In this document: positions 33,879 through 42,891 of the stretch, piece after piece | Numbering within the stretch: position 1 is the first letter of the stretch | Layout: every line of letters begins with the position of its first letter | Source: Oceanospirillaceae bacterium | GTDB taxonomy: Bacteria; Pseudomonadota; Gammaproteobacteria; Pseudomonadales; Balneatricaceae | Reading direction: 5' to 3' | Assembly (NCBI GenBank): GCA_013215505.1 | Contig: JABSQZ010000008.1 | Span: 203,038-267,037, forward strand | DNA: 64,000 nt | Made by a program: the position numbers and the translations under genes | Notes under the pieces: generated by a model | Seen by the model: the letters and a program-made list of their open reading frames with translations, nothing else | Told to the model about the DNA's origin: nothing | Databases searched by the model: none

Positions 33879-36800
33879 TTAATCTTCCACTGCTGCAATC
33901 AAACTGGCATTGCCACCGGCAGCAGTAGTGTCTACACACAGATGTCGCTCTAATATATAGCGCTCTGGTGTCGCTTCATTGATCAGCGGCAATAGTGCCC
34001 CTTCTCTGGCGGCTAAGGCGATACGGTAACTACGCATGCTCTCTTTGCCGGCATCTGTGGCTATGCCGGCAAAGCCCTTTAATACCGTTAAATCAGATGC
34101 CTGTAATTGTCCGCAAATCCATTGCACAGGAATCGCTAATTCTGCTGCTCTGGCCATCAGTTGCGCTAAGTCTATTGGCTGCTCAGTCTCTTGCATGATG
34201 ATAATCACTGGGTTTCCCTGAGCCAGGGCACAGGCGGTCTGTGTCAATGCAGTATTGTGCTGGCTGCCCAGGCACAATATTAAACCTCGGGGATGCTGGG
34301 ACAATATGTTCAATTCTCCGGTGGGGCCCGGCATCGCTAATGGCGCAGTATCCGAGCTGATTTTATCAATCAGTTTATCTTTACAGGGAAGCTCAGAAAA
34401 CCACTGGCTTAACCTATCAAGCCGGTTATCTGCCTGTTGCCAGGCACCGCTCAATGGAGCGTTTTGCAGGGTGTTTATCTGCTGTTGCAATTGATAAGAG
34501 TCAATAAACGTTGGTTTATCAGTGCCGACAGGAGTCTGTGCATCTGTGTCACTGCTTTTATTTACTTTGCAGAAACGCTGCAAATAGTGCGGTCCACCGG
34601 CTTTGGGGCCAGTACCGGACAAACCTTCGCCGCCAAAAGGCTGTGTGCCTACGACTGCGCCTATCTGGTTGCGATTGACATAAGTATTACCTGCTTTAAT
34701 GGTGCTTACCAACTGCTGTACCCGGCTATCGACTCGGCTGTGCAGTCCAAAAGTCAGGCCATAATTTTGTGCATTAATGGTTTCAACTATGCTGTTTAAC
34801 TCGGGGCCTTTAAAGGTTGCCACGTGCAGCACCGGACCGAATATTTCCTGGGTTAGCTCTTCAATGCCGGATACTTTTAATACGGTCGGGGCGATAAAGT
34901 AGCCCTGCTCGGGGGCTGCCAGGCTCTTTAATACCTTGCCCTGCGCCTTATAAGCTGCGCAGTGTTGTTGTATTTTTTGCTTGGCGGCAGCATCTATTAC
35001 CGGACCAACATCTGTGCTCAGCTGCCAGGGGTTGCCCAGCACTAGTCCATCCATGGCGCCGTATAACATCGTTAATAGCTCTTCGGCAATGTCTTCCTGT
35101 AGGTACAGCATGCGCAGTGCGGAGCAGCGCTGGCCGGCACTTTGAAACGCCGATGCCAATACATCGCGCACTACTTGTTCGGGCAGGGCGGTGGAATCGA
35201 CGATCATCGCATTCAAACCACCGGTCTCGGCGATTAATGGGGCGTCTGGCGCCAGTGTTTTGGCCATCAGTCTGTTGATGCGCTGCGCGGTATCGGTAGA
35301 GCCGGTGAAGCAGACACCCGCTATGCGCGGATCACTGGTCAGTAGTGCACCAACAATAGCACCTGATCCAGGTAACAGCTGCACCGCGTCCGTGGGAATA
35401 CCCGCCCGATGCATCAGCTCAACCGCTTTAGCGGCGATGAGTACGCTCTGCTCTGAGGGTTTGGCCAGCACGGTATTACCGGCCGCCAGCGCCGCCAGGA
35501 TTTGTCCGGAGAAGATAGCCAGTGGGAAGTTCCAGGGAGAAATACAAGTGATCACGCCGCGGCCACTGCTGTTTTGTGGGTTCTTAAGTGCCTGGGCGGC
35601 GTAATAGCGGGCAAAATCCACTGCCTCGCGCAGTTCACCGACCGCATCTAATAAGGTTTTACCTGCCTCTCTGGTCGCCAGAGCAAAAAACTCTACGGCG
35701 TGTTGCTCATATAAGTCTGCCAGCTTGTTCAGGCATTTGGCGCGGTGCGCAGCGCCGAGCTGGTTCCAGCTGTCAAAACCCGCTGTCGCAGCTCCAATAG
35801 CGGCGTCGACATCATCTGCGCTACTTTCTAGCACGGTGCCGACTAAATCGCTTGGGTCAGTGGGGTTGTAGATAGCAATGGCAGCCGCGGTGGGGCGCGT
35901 TTGCTGATCGCCCCCGTCAACGATCGGCTGTACTTGCCATTGATAAGTACCAAAACGGGCTCTGGCGGCTTCTATCTCACTGTAGGTCTTGGCATCAGTA
36001 ATATCCCAGCCCTTAGCGTTAACTCTGTCGGTGCCGTAAATCGCCGCTGGCTGCGGTATCATCTGACTGGCAATATGCTCGCCTAGCGCCAGTACCGCGG
36101 TGATAGGGTCGCGGGCTATTTCCTCTGGGGCAATGCTGGTATCGACAATCTGGTTGACAAAAGAGCTGTTGGCACCGTTCTCTAACAGTCGTCTGACCAG
36201 ATAAGCTAGCAGGTCTTTGTGCGCGCCGACCGGTGCGTATACCCGGCAGCGAGTCTGGTTGCTGGATAGCACATGCTGGTGCAGCGACTCTCCCATGCCG
36301 TGCAATCTTTGAAATTCATACTGGCTGCCGTCTAAGTGCCCGGCCAGGTTGAGTACTGCAGTGACTGTGTGCGCGTTGTGGGTGGCAAACTGTGGGTAGA
36401 TAGTATCGGTCATGGCCAGGAGTTTTTTGGCGCAACACATGTAAGCGACATCGGAGTTCAGTTTGCGGGTAAATACCGGATAGCCGGATAATCCCAGCAC
36501 TTGAGCACGTTTGATTTCCGCATCCCAGTAGGCGCCTTTGACCAGCCTGACCATAATTTTGCGATCCAATTTTTTTGCCAGTGCGTACAACCAGTCTAAA
36601 ACCAAACTGGCTCTGGGGCCAAAGGCTTGCACTACCACACCAAAACCACTCCAGCCAGCCAGTGAAGGATCGGATAAAACGGCTTCTATGACATCTAAGG
36701 ACAAATCCAGCCGGTCGGCTTCTTCGGCGTCGATGTTAAAGCCCATGTTGGCCGCCTTGGCCTGTTGAGCAAGTGCCAGAGTACGGGGCACTATTTGCTG

Positions 36801-37589
36801 CATCACTTGTTGGCGCTGAGGATACTCGTACCTTGAATGCAGTGCCGACAGTTTTACCGAGATCCCCGGGTTAACTCTGATATCGGTATCTTTACAAGTA
36901 CTGGCTAATTCGCCGATGGCGAGAGAATAAGATTTAAAGTAGCGCTGTGCATCTGTTTCAGTGCGCGCGGCCTCACCTAACATATCGTAAGAGTATGAGT
37001 AGCCCTGCTTTTCAAATTTAGCGGCTCTTTTACAGGCCTCTTTTATATCTCTGCCCAATACAAACTGGCTGCCGAGTTCTCTCATCGCCTGCCCCACCGC
37101 GGTGCGTACCAGTGGCTCGCCCATTTTTTTTACCAGTGAGCGTATTGACTTGGCAATACTTTGCTCTTGGTTTTCTCCAGCGACTGGTGCTATTACTTTG
37201 CCGGTTAACAGCAGCGCCCAGGTCGAGCTATTGACCAGTGAGGAATTTGAGCTTCCCAGGTGACTGTGCCAGTTGCCACTGGCTACTTTGTCTTCGATTA
37301 ATGCATCGATAGTGTAAGAGTCCGGCACCCGCAATAAAGCTTCAGCCAGGCACATCAGCGCCACTCCCTCTTTCGTGGTTAAGCCATATTCCGCCAGAAA
37401 TTTTTCCATCATTGAAGGGTTTCCGGCAGCGCGCACACTAGTAACTAGCGCAGCTGCCTGCTCACAGATGTTATTGCGCTGCTCAATACTGATATCGGCA
37501 TCGTCAATCAGCTGAGTAATAACGCTCTGCTCTGGTGCCAGGTAATAATCGAGAATATTTTGCCGAATAGCAGCGAGTGAATGGCTCAT
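33879..37589 (-). CDS. putA: Bifunctional proline dehydrogenase/glutamate-5-semialdehyde dehydrogenase
   Basis: A 1236-residue PutA oxidising proline to glutamate at the membrane face. Order: alpha-helical arm (about 1-120), flavin PRODH barrel (about 190-480, with RLVKGAYWDAEIKRAQ), aldehyde dehydrogenase (about 560-1010, with LIAETGGLNAMIV and the catalytic Cys in QSAGQRCSALR), and a C-terminal ALDH-like domain (to 1236) as in long PutA. The N-terminal ribbon-helix-helix of E. coli PutA is absent, so this is a non-repressor form. The start at 37589, MSHSLAAIRQ, has GGAG upstream. Regulation must come from elsewhere, perhaps the Lrp gene at 39301. Confidence 0.97.
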   Translation of the reverse strand: MSHSLAAIRQNILDYYLAPEQSVITQLIDDADISIEQRNNICEQAAALVTSVRAAGNPSMMEKFLAEYGLTTKEGVALMCLAEALLRVPDSYTIDALIEDKVASGNWHSHLGSSNSSLVNSSTWALLLTGKVIAPVAGENQEQSIAKSIRSLVKKMGEPLVRTAVGQAMRELGSQFVLGRDIKEACKRAAKFEKQGYSYSYDMLGEAARTETDAQRYFKSYSLAIGELASTCKDTDIRVNPGISVKLSALHSRYEYPQRQQVMQQIVPRTLALAQQAKAANMGFNIDAEEADRLDLSLDVIEAVLSDPSLAGWSGFGVVVQAFGPRASLVLDWLYALAKKLDRKIMVRLVKGAYWDAEIKRAQVLGLSGYPVFTRKLNSDVAYMCCAKKLLAMTDTIYPQFATHNAHTVTAVLNLAGHLDGSQYEFQRLHGMGESLHQHVLSSNQTRCRVYAPVGAHKDLLAYLVRRLLENGANSSFVNQIVDTSIAPEEIARDPITAVLALGEHIASQMIPQPAAIYGTDRVNAKGWDITDAKTYSEIEAARARFGTYQWQVQPIVDGGDQQTRPTAAAIAIYNPTDPSDLVGTVLESSADDVDAAIGAATAGFDSWNQLGAAHRAKCLNKLADLYEQHAVEFFALATREAGKTLLDAVGELREAVDFARYYAAQALKNPQNSSGRGVITCISPWNFPLAIFSGQILAALAAGNTVLAKPSEQSVLIAAKAVELMHRAGIPTDAVQLLPGSGAIVGALLTSDPRIAGVCFTGSTDTAQRINRLMAKTLAPDAPLIAETGGLNAMIVDSTALPEQVVRDVLASAFQSAGQRCSALRMLYLQEDIAEELLTMLYGAMDGLVLGNPWQLSTDVGPVIDAAAKQKIQQHCAAYKAQGKVLKSLAAPEQGYFIAPTVLKVSGIEELTQEIFGPVLHVATFKGPELNSIVETINAQNYGLTFGLHSRVDSRVQQLVSTIKAGNTYVNRNQIGAVVGTQPFGGEGLSGTGPKAGGPHYLQRFCKVNKSSDTDAQTPVGTDKPTFIDSYQLQQQINTLQNAPLSGAWQQADNRLDRLSQWFSELPCKDKLIDKISSDTAPLAMPGPTGELNILSQHPRGLILCLGSQHNTALTQTACALAQGNPVIIIMQETEQPIDLAQLMARAAELAIPVQWICGQLQASDLTVLKGFAGIATDAGKESMRSYRIALAAREGALLPLINEATPERYILERHLCVDTTAAGGNASLIAAVED

Positions 37590-37815
37590 AGGGAACTCCA
37601 ACAAATGAATAATTAGGGCTATTTTAGCAATTAACGGCTAGACGAAATCGTCAATAATTACTGTTTTATGAGTATTGCGTCTAAAATTATCATTGATATT
37701 AGATTAAGTGGCCTGAAATCTAACAATAGCTGGGCTAATTCTCTAAATGGAAGAATGTAGCTGTAGTCTGAGGTTAAGCAATAACTCGCCCAGAAGATAC
37801 TGGAGTTATTCGCAT

Positions 37816-37864
37816 CTTGATTCTGCACCCGCATGGCCGTGGGCTACGCGGGTGTAGAATCAAG
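37816..37864. other. Long near-perfect hairpin upstream of putA
   Basis: Arms of 17 bases, CTTGATTCTGCACCCGC (37816-37832) and GCGGGTGTAGAATCAAG (37848-37864), pair fully with one G-T wobble around a 15-nt loop. It lies 49 bases after the permease stop and 227 before putA, in the 323-bp gap where nothing else was found. No T run follows on either strand. Confidence 0.75.
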
Positions 37865-37912
37865 GGGAGTGAGCGTCACACTGGCGAATGTTAGCGGTTA
37901 AACAGAACTCTG

Positions 37913-39151
37913 CTACCGACTTAAATAATTCTTTTGCCAGTACAGAACCGGGCAGAGCAGTATTAAAACTAGCAGGGCATAGAGCATATTTGCGCCGATC
38001 GAAATAGCGATGGCGGCGAAAAACAGACAGCTTAAAATGATGATGGGTAAATACTTGCGACTCAAAAGCTTAAAGGACGCCAGCATAGTTGCAGTGTATA
38101 TGACCACAAAGACGCCGTTAGTCCAGGCAATCAGCTGTTCTAATTGCTGACCAAATTGATGAGTTAAAACAATAGCTAGCAGCATCAACAGCAAGATGGC
38201 ATAGAGCGCGCGCATGGGTACTTGATGTTGGTTGAGCTGATCAAAATACTTTGGCAGTACTTTGTCGCGGCTAAAACTCCACAGCAATCTGGACGAACCG
38301 GCTGTGTATACGTTGACTGTCGCCAGGCCGCTGGCTATACCTAAAGTGCCTATCACTTGGGCACCATAGCCGCCGAGCAGCTGGTCAAATACGTCGACTA
38401 TTGCCAGCGCACTTGTGCCGGGCATAATAATCAATAAGTAAGTACAAGCTATATAGATGATACCGACTAATATTGTGCCTATCATCATCGCTGGCAACAT
38501 GTCTTTTTTCGGATCGCGAAAATCCGTGGCTAAATGGGTCATAGCTTCGACTCCGAGAAAACTCCAGAAAGCGATCCCGGCAGCACCCATCACGGCACTA
38601 AAATCAGCCTGCTGCAGTGCATTCCTTAAGTGGTAGCGTGGGACTTCAAAGCCAGCAGATATAAGCATCAGCAAGACCACAGCCACTATCACCAAGGTCA
38701 GTAAAAACTGCAACTTGGCAGAGACGTGAATACCTCTGATATTGATCGCTAGCAACAGCAATATCATCCCCATCTGTACCAGCAGCTCGCCAATGCCAGT
38801 GACCGGGAAAAACACCGTAAAAAATTTGAAGGCGATTAAAATCGCGGCGGCACTGCCGATGGGTATTAACAGCAAAAAACTCAGCCCGATACAGCGACCG
38901 GCGAAGCTGCCAAATGCCAGTTCGACAAAGTGTGCCGGGCCTCCAGCGTGCGGGAACTTGCTGGCGAGACGGCCGAAAACTAGTGTCACCGGGATAATGG
39001 CTAAGGTCAGTAGCAGCCAGGCCCAGAGGGCCCCGGCTCCGGCAATTTCCACAGTGATTTGAGGCAAAATAAAGACGCCGGTGCCCAAAAGTGTCGTGGC
39101 CATTAAACCGGCGCCATGCCAGCGGCCTATAGTAGCTGTTGCATTACTCAT
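37913..39151 (-). CDS. APC family amino-acid permease, YjeH-like
   Basis: A 412-residue integral membrane protein of the amino acid/polyamine/organocation group with about 12 hydrophobic segments. The start is LMATTLLGTGVFILPQ, the unwound TM1 motif. Later GPAHFVELAFGSFAGR and FWSFLGVEAMTHLATDFRDP are close to E. coli YjeH, an exporter of methionine and branched-chain amino acids. It is divergent from an Lrp-type regulator 149 bp away, an arrangement typical for such exporters. Whether it exports or imports is not decided by sequence. Confidence 0.85.
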   Translation of the reverse strand: MSNATATIGRWHGAGLMATTLLGTGVFILPQITVEIAGAGALWAWLLLTLAIIPVTLVFGRLASKFPHAGGPAHFVELAFGSFAGRCIGLSFLLLIPIGSAAAILIAFKFFTVFFPVTGIGELLVQMGMILLLLAINIRGIHVSAKLQFLLTLVIVAVVLLMLISAGFEVPRYHLRNALQQADFSAVMGAAGIAFWSFLGVEAMTHLATDFRDPKKDMLPAMMIGTILVGIIYIACTYLLIIMPGTSALAIVDVFDQLLGGYGAQVIGTLGIASGLATVNVYTAGSSRLLWSFSRDKVLPKYFDQLNQHQVPMRALYAILLLMLLAIVLTHQFGQQLEQLIAWTNGVFVVIYTATMLASFKLLSRKYLPIIILSCLFFAAIAISIGANMLYALLVLILLCPVLYWQKNYLSR

Positions 39152-39300
39152 AATCAGATGTTCTCAATTGGCTTGAATACTGTATAGAAACTCAGTATAA
39201 CTTTAAACGATGCGGCAATCTGCCGCACTATGCCTGCAAAATGACGGCAGTGACAGACAAACTGACAGCAAATTTCACAATAATTGCAGAGACCTAGACA

Positions 39301-39732
39301 GTGGATAAATTCGACCAGGCAATCATTCAGGCACTGCGTGACGATGCGCGGCAGAGTATTTCAAAAATTGCGGTACAGGTAAACCTCTCTCGATCTTCGG
39401 TTACTGCCAGAATTAAAAACCTCGAACAGAGCAAAGTGATTCGCGGCTATCAAGTACTGCTCAGTGAGTCGCAAAAGAGTGCTGTCAGCGCATACTTTGA
39501 AATCCAGTATGTGTCTTCCTGCTGTGCAAAAGTGTTGCAAGTATTCAACAGTATCCCGGAAATAGTCACTTGCCACGGGATCACCGGGGATATGGATTTA
39601 TTAGTGTTCGTGAAAACCCCAAGTATGCAACGGCTGCATGAGATCCGTGAATATATTGATAGCCAGGATGATATCTCCAAGATGAAAACTCATGTAGTCA
39701 TGAGTGAGTGGATTAATAATCACGGTGATTAG
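39301..39732 (+). CDS. Lrp/AsnC family regulator
   Basis: A 143-residue feast/famine regulator: N-terminal helix-turn-helix (about 5-50: ISKIAVQVNLSRSSVTARIKNL, quoted in two parts as ISKIAVQVN and LSRSSVTARI) and C-terminal RAM ligand domain (about 65-140: GITGDMDLLVFVKT). The start is GTG at 39301, because the family begins with the pattern LDxxDxxII, here VDKFDQAII. It is divergent from the YjeH-like permease, and probably controls it in response to an amino acid; putA, further left, is a second candidate target. Confidence 0.9.
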   Translation: MDKFDQAIIQALRDDARQSISKIAVQVNLSRSSVTARIKNLEQSKVIRGYQVLLSESQKSAVSAYFEIQYVSSCCAKVLQVFNSIPEIVTCHGITGDMDLLVFVKTPSMQRLHEIREYIDSQDDISKMKTHVVMSEWINNHGD

Positions 39733-39777
39733 CCGTCATTGTGGTCGTGACTATTAAGTTTTGTTAGCAACGTATAT

Positions 39778-39910
39778 TTAATCACTTAACTCTGGATTTG
39801 GCTTGGCGCCTTTATTGAATGTTACTTCTTCATCAATCGGGGTGTCTTGCGGCAATAGTGGCTGTACGGTCATGGCGACAGGTAGCGCTGTGGTTTCTTC
39901 CTCGGTTTCG
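39778..39910 (-). pseudogene. Diverged duplicate of the 3' end of the YiiX-like gene
   Basis: About 133 bases that match the end of the gene at 40390-41331. Translated leftward it reads ETEEETTALPVAMTVQPLLP and on to FNKGAKPNPELSD and a stop; the true gene ends with the same last 13 residues. The copy lacks a 12-bp segment (residues NAED) and has several substitutions, so it is not a fresh duplication. No upstream part of the gene precedes it. The structured repeat at 39995-40194 lies between it and the intact gene end. Confidence 0.85.
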
Positions 39911-39994
39911 TACGATAGGTTTAATACCAGTGTTTGGTTTAGATTTCTATTGGATCAAACTAATCCCAATGTTCCTTTTCTGTCTGCTAGGCTT

Positions 39995-40194
39995 TATTTC
40001 GCCTTCTGGCGAGTCACTTTTTTTTGCGTTGCCCAAAAACAAAGTAACCAAATAAAAAGGGCACCCTAAGATTACCGAATACTCCTACACACAAGGCTAA
40101 ATTCCTGGCCGCTCATCAGCGCCATCCATGGCGCATTCGCTCTTCGCAACATCCTGTTGCTACGCTTCAGAAATTTAACCTTATGCTCCGGCGG
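39995..40194 (+). repeat. Structured dispersed repeat, copy 3 (short, diverged)
   Basis: Same element as 428-728, in the same orientation, with loss of the last segment. It begins TTTCGCCTTCTGGCGAGTCA and ends GCTCCGGCGG. Stem 1 is GCGCCAT/ATGGCGC (40119-40125/40128-40134) and stem 2 GCAACA/TGTTGC (40146-40151/40155-40160); both differ in bases from the other copies but keep pairing. The outer arms are AAGGCTAAATT/AATTTAACCTT. 40195-40389 shows no recognised feature. Confidence 0.8.
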
Positions 40195-40389
40195 TAATCC
40201 AAGGGCTGTTTTCAGTCCGCTGCTAAATTTACACTATGTTGATATATGAAAAAGACAAAGCGCTGTTTGATGTCTTCATAAATTCATCTAGCATCATAAA
40301 TTCAAAGACTAGTCTTAAGTTGTGATTTTTTAAACCAGATATTAGTGACTTCGATAGATCCGAAGCGGTGATTCATCGGTAGCAGGATA

Positions 40390-41331
40390 TTAATCACTTA
40401 ACTCTGGATTTGGCTTGGCGCCTTTATTGAATGTGGCTCCTTCATCAATCGGGGTGTCTTCGGCGTTGTCTTGCGGCAATAGTGGTTGTACGGTCTTGGC
40501 CACAGGTTGCTCTGTGGTTTCATCCTCATCATCTTTTTCTGGCTCTGTTTCAGTTTTCTGTTCCAGATCGTCCCGCATGGGCTCTTTCCAGATGAGACTA
40601 TGGTGGTTGAAGCCGTTTTGTACTATGGGTTTTATTACTTCAAAGTAGGGCGATACATCAAAGTCTCGGGGGGCGAATAGACTGGGGTCGCGGCGCCGAT
40701 GCATTTTTTTATAAGTATCGATACGTTTTGAGTCACTCGGGTTCTCATAGGTAATATCCGGCAATATCGGGTAGCGAATAGATTGGAATGCCTGGGCGAT
40801 GAGTGATGAACAAATTGCTCTGGTAGGGTCTCCGCTACCCAGTGACAGTGCCTTGCGGCGCCATCTGGACGGTATAGGTGGGGTCGGTATTAGATAGCGG
40901 GCCAGATCGAAGATGTTTTTTAAATCGTAGCTATTGCCTATTCTGGCAACGGCATATTGCAGAACTTGGTTGATCTCGCTCTCCGATAAACCTATGGGCC
41001 TACAGATGCGGCTGTGCTGATCGGCATACATACTCAGCGGCACCGCACGCACTCCCGCTTCTATGTCTACTTCCAGCAGAGATAAGAATTCAGAATCTTG
41101 TTTTTCGCCTAAATGATCTCCGATATAGAGCAGAGCGTGTGACCAGGTGGATTGGGTGAAAAATTTAATGCTAGTGCTGAAACGACTGCTTCCCTCGATC
41201 AGCAGAATATCTCCCTTGCGCAAGGTTCTCTGCAATAACTCAGGGTTACTGGTCGAAAATAAATCATCATTGGAATGGGGCTTTGCTAAAAAATGTGCCA
41301 GCTTAGTGCCCAAAAAACTAAATAATTGCAC
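40390..41331 (-). CDS. YiiX/YebB-type permuted papain-like hydrolase
   Basis: A 313-residue protein with a permuted NlpC/P60 (papain-like) fold. The segment GDILLIEGSSRFSTSIKFFT with the His in WSHALLYIGD forms the first part, and the catalytic Cys appears late in RAICSSLIAQAF, the order of the YiiX family. The C-terminal 60 residues are acidic and Pro/Gln-rich (EPEKDDEDETTEQP). The start is GTG 41331, because AAGGAG lies seven bases before it; a longer ATG frame to 41385 lacks a ribosome site. It may be an amidase acting on peptides or lipids. Its 3' end is duplicated downstream at 39778. Confidence 0.82.
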   Translation of the reverse strand: MQLFSFLGTKLAHFLAKPHSNDDLFSTSNPELLQRTLRKGDILLIEGSSRFSTSIKFFTQSTWSHALLYIGDHLGEKQDSEFLSLLEVDIEAGVRAVPLSMYADQHSRICRPIGLSESEINQVLQYAVARIGNSYDLKNIFDLARYLIPTPPIPSRWRRKALSLGSGDPTRAICSSLIAQAFQSIRYPILPDITYENPSDSKRIDTYKKMHRRRDPSLFAPRDFDVSPYFEVIKPIVQNGFNHHSLIWKEPMRDDLEQKTETEPEKDDEDETTEQPVAKTVQPLLPQDNAEDTPIDEGATFNKGAKPNPELSD

Positions 41332-41429
41332 AAATGACTCCTTGTGATAGAGACTTGGAAATTTTTGCATCTCGCACTTTTTCATGCACTTTTCCTGTGC
41401 GGTTGTCTAAGAAACATTCAGTATCAGTA

Positions 41430-41561
41430 CCATTAATATTAGATCTGCAATCTAGACAAAACAAGTTATTAGCTGACATTCTTTATAACGCTAAGCTGGC
41501 TGTAACTGAACATGAGTGCGATCACCTGCAGTACTTAGCAGGGTTTTTACCAGCGGCATAA
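41430..41561 (+). pseudogene. Possible peptide deformylase remnant
   Basis: An open frame ending at 41561 finishes with LAVTEHECDHLQYLAGFLP. The HExDHL pattern is the zinc motif 3 of peptide deformylase, where the family has QHExDHLxG. Motifs 1 (GxGLAAxQ) and 2 (EGCLS) are absent upstream. The rest of 41332-41655 has no gene. It could equally be a chance HExxH; low confidence. Confidence 0.3.
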
Positions 41562-41655
41562 AGCAGAATTTCACAGTCATGTTATGATGGCGTTTTTTCA
41601 TTATGTAACATGCTGACCGCTCAGCTTCGCATGTTCTCTGACACTATGGTAAATG

Positions 41656-42237
41656 ATGGCTCAGTTGTATTTTTATTACTCCGCGATGAACGCGGGAAAA
41701 TCCACTTCACTGTTACAGTCCGCCCATAACTACACCGAGCAGGGCATGTCAGTGCTGCTTTTTACCGCTGCGCTAGATGAGAGAGTGCAAAAGGGCATCA
41801 TTGCCTCGCGCATCGGGCTGCAAGCAGATGCCAGTGTTTTTGAACAGCAGACAGATTTGTTCGGGCAAATAAGCGAGGTTTTAGCCGAGCGCAAATTGCA
41901 TTGTATTTTTGTCGATGAAGCGCAGTTCTTATCCAGAGAGCAGGTGGATCAGCTGGCGAAAGTGGTAGACACTCTGCATGTCCCGGTTCTTTGTTACGGC
42001 ATTCGCTCCGACTTTCAGGGCGAGTTATTTCCCGGCAGTCAGCGGCTGTTGAATATTGCAGATAAGCTTACAGAGCTTAAAGCCGTCTGCCACTGTGGCC
42101 GCAAAGCAACTATGGTGGTAAGACGCGATGGCCAGGGGCAAGTGGTAAAAGCGGGGGAGCAAGTAGTGATAGGGGGCAATGACAGTTACGAGTCTATGTG
42201 TCGCAAACACTTCTTCAAAGCGGTTGATATTTATTAG
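41656..42237 (+). CDS. tdk: Thymidine kinase
   Basis: A 193-residue type II thymidine kinase, phosphorylating thymidine to dTMP in the salvage pathway. It starts [20 protein letters not shown] with the P-loop NAGKST, identical in style to E. coli Tdk; the catalytic Glu is in FVDEAQFLS, the lasso region is [14 protein letters not shown], and four zinc Cys/His ligands are in VCHCGRK and SMCRKHF. An ATG one codon earlier (41653) is possible. The last four bases overlap the convergent Lrp gene. Expressed alone. Confidence 0.97.
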   Translation: MAQLYFYYSAMNAGKSTSLLQSAHNYTEQGMSVLLFTAALDERVQKGIIASRIGLQADASVFEQQTDLFGQISEVLAERKLHCIFVDEAQFLSREQVDQLAKVVDTLHVPVLCYGIRSDFQGELFPGSQRLLNIADKLTELKAVCHCGRKATMVVRRDGQGQVVKAGEQVVIGGNDSYESMCRKHFFKAVDIY

Positions 42238-42716
42238 TTATCGGCGACATAAGTTAAAGGCAGTCGGGTAGTTTGTTTCATCGTTTCCATTACAAAGCTG
42301 GAGCTGATATCGATAAGGTCTGCTTTACTCAGTTGTTTAAACAATAGATCGTAACCGGACATGTCGGTCACTACTGCCTTTAGCAGATAATCTCTGTCTC
42401 CTGTCATACGGTGCACTTCTAATAACTCGGGTATATCCAGCACTAGGGTTTCAAACATCTCAGCCCATTGCTCAGTGTATTGCTTAGTGCGTACGGAGAT
42501 ATACACCGTCAGGTCCAAATTGAGCAATTTTTGATTCAACAGCGTCACTTTATGGGTGATAACGCCCGTATCAATTAAATTTTGCAGGCGTCGCCAGCAG
42601 GCGGATTTAGAGAGATTAACTTGTTGCGCTAAACTTTCCACAGATAAGTTCGCATCCGCTTGTAATAATTCCAGCATCTTCCGCTCTGCTTTGCTTAATT
42701 TTAATATTGACTGCAT
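42234..42716 (-). CDS. Lrp/AsnC family regulator
   Basis: A 160-residue regulator: helix-turn-helix at about 10-55 ([19 protein letters not shown]) and RAM domain at about 70-150 ([13 protein letters not shown]). It is divergent from the Cys/Met-metabolism enzyme at 42892 across 175 bp, the usual arrangement of an Lrp protein with an amino-acid catabolic gene it activates. It also overlaps the end of tdk by four bases, tail to tail. The ligand is probably the amino acid handled by the neighbour. Confidence 0.9.
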   Translation of the reverse strand: MQSILKLSKAERKMLELLQADANLSVESLAQQVNLSKSACWRRLQNLIDTGVITHKVTLLNQKLLNLDLTVYISVRTKQYTEQWAEMFETLVLDIPELLEVHRMTGDRDYLLKAVVTDMSGYDLLFKQLSKADLIDISSSFVMETMKQTTRLPLTYVADN

Positions 42717-42891
42717 ACAAAATACCCGAAATTTATATAAGTCTGAAAGCGTGAAACTTTATCTCACTATTTTTTCTGATAGCGGCACAATATCACTTAT
42801 TTACCGCTATTACTTGAGCAGATAGAGACAATGTCTAAAGCTCGATCAATTAACATAGATCTGAACTATTCATTCATGCCGAGGATCAGTT

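Noticed and set aside
39803-40069. Rightward frames over the YiiX end copy
   Set aside because: They are antisense of the duplicated tail and run into the structured repeat.
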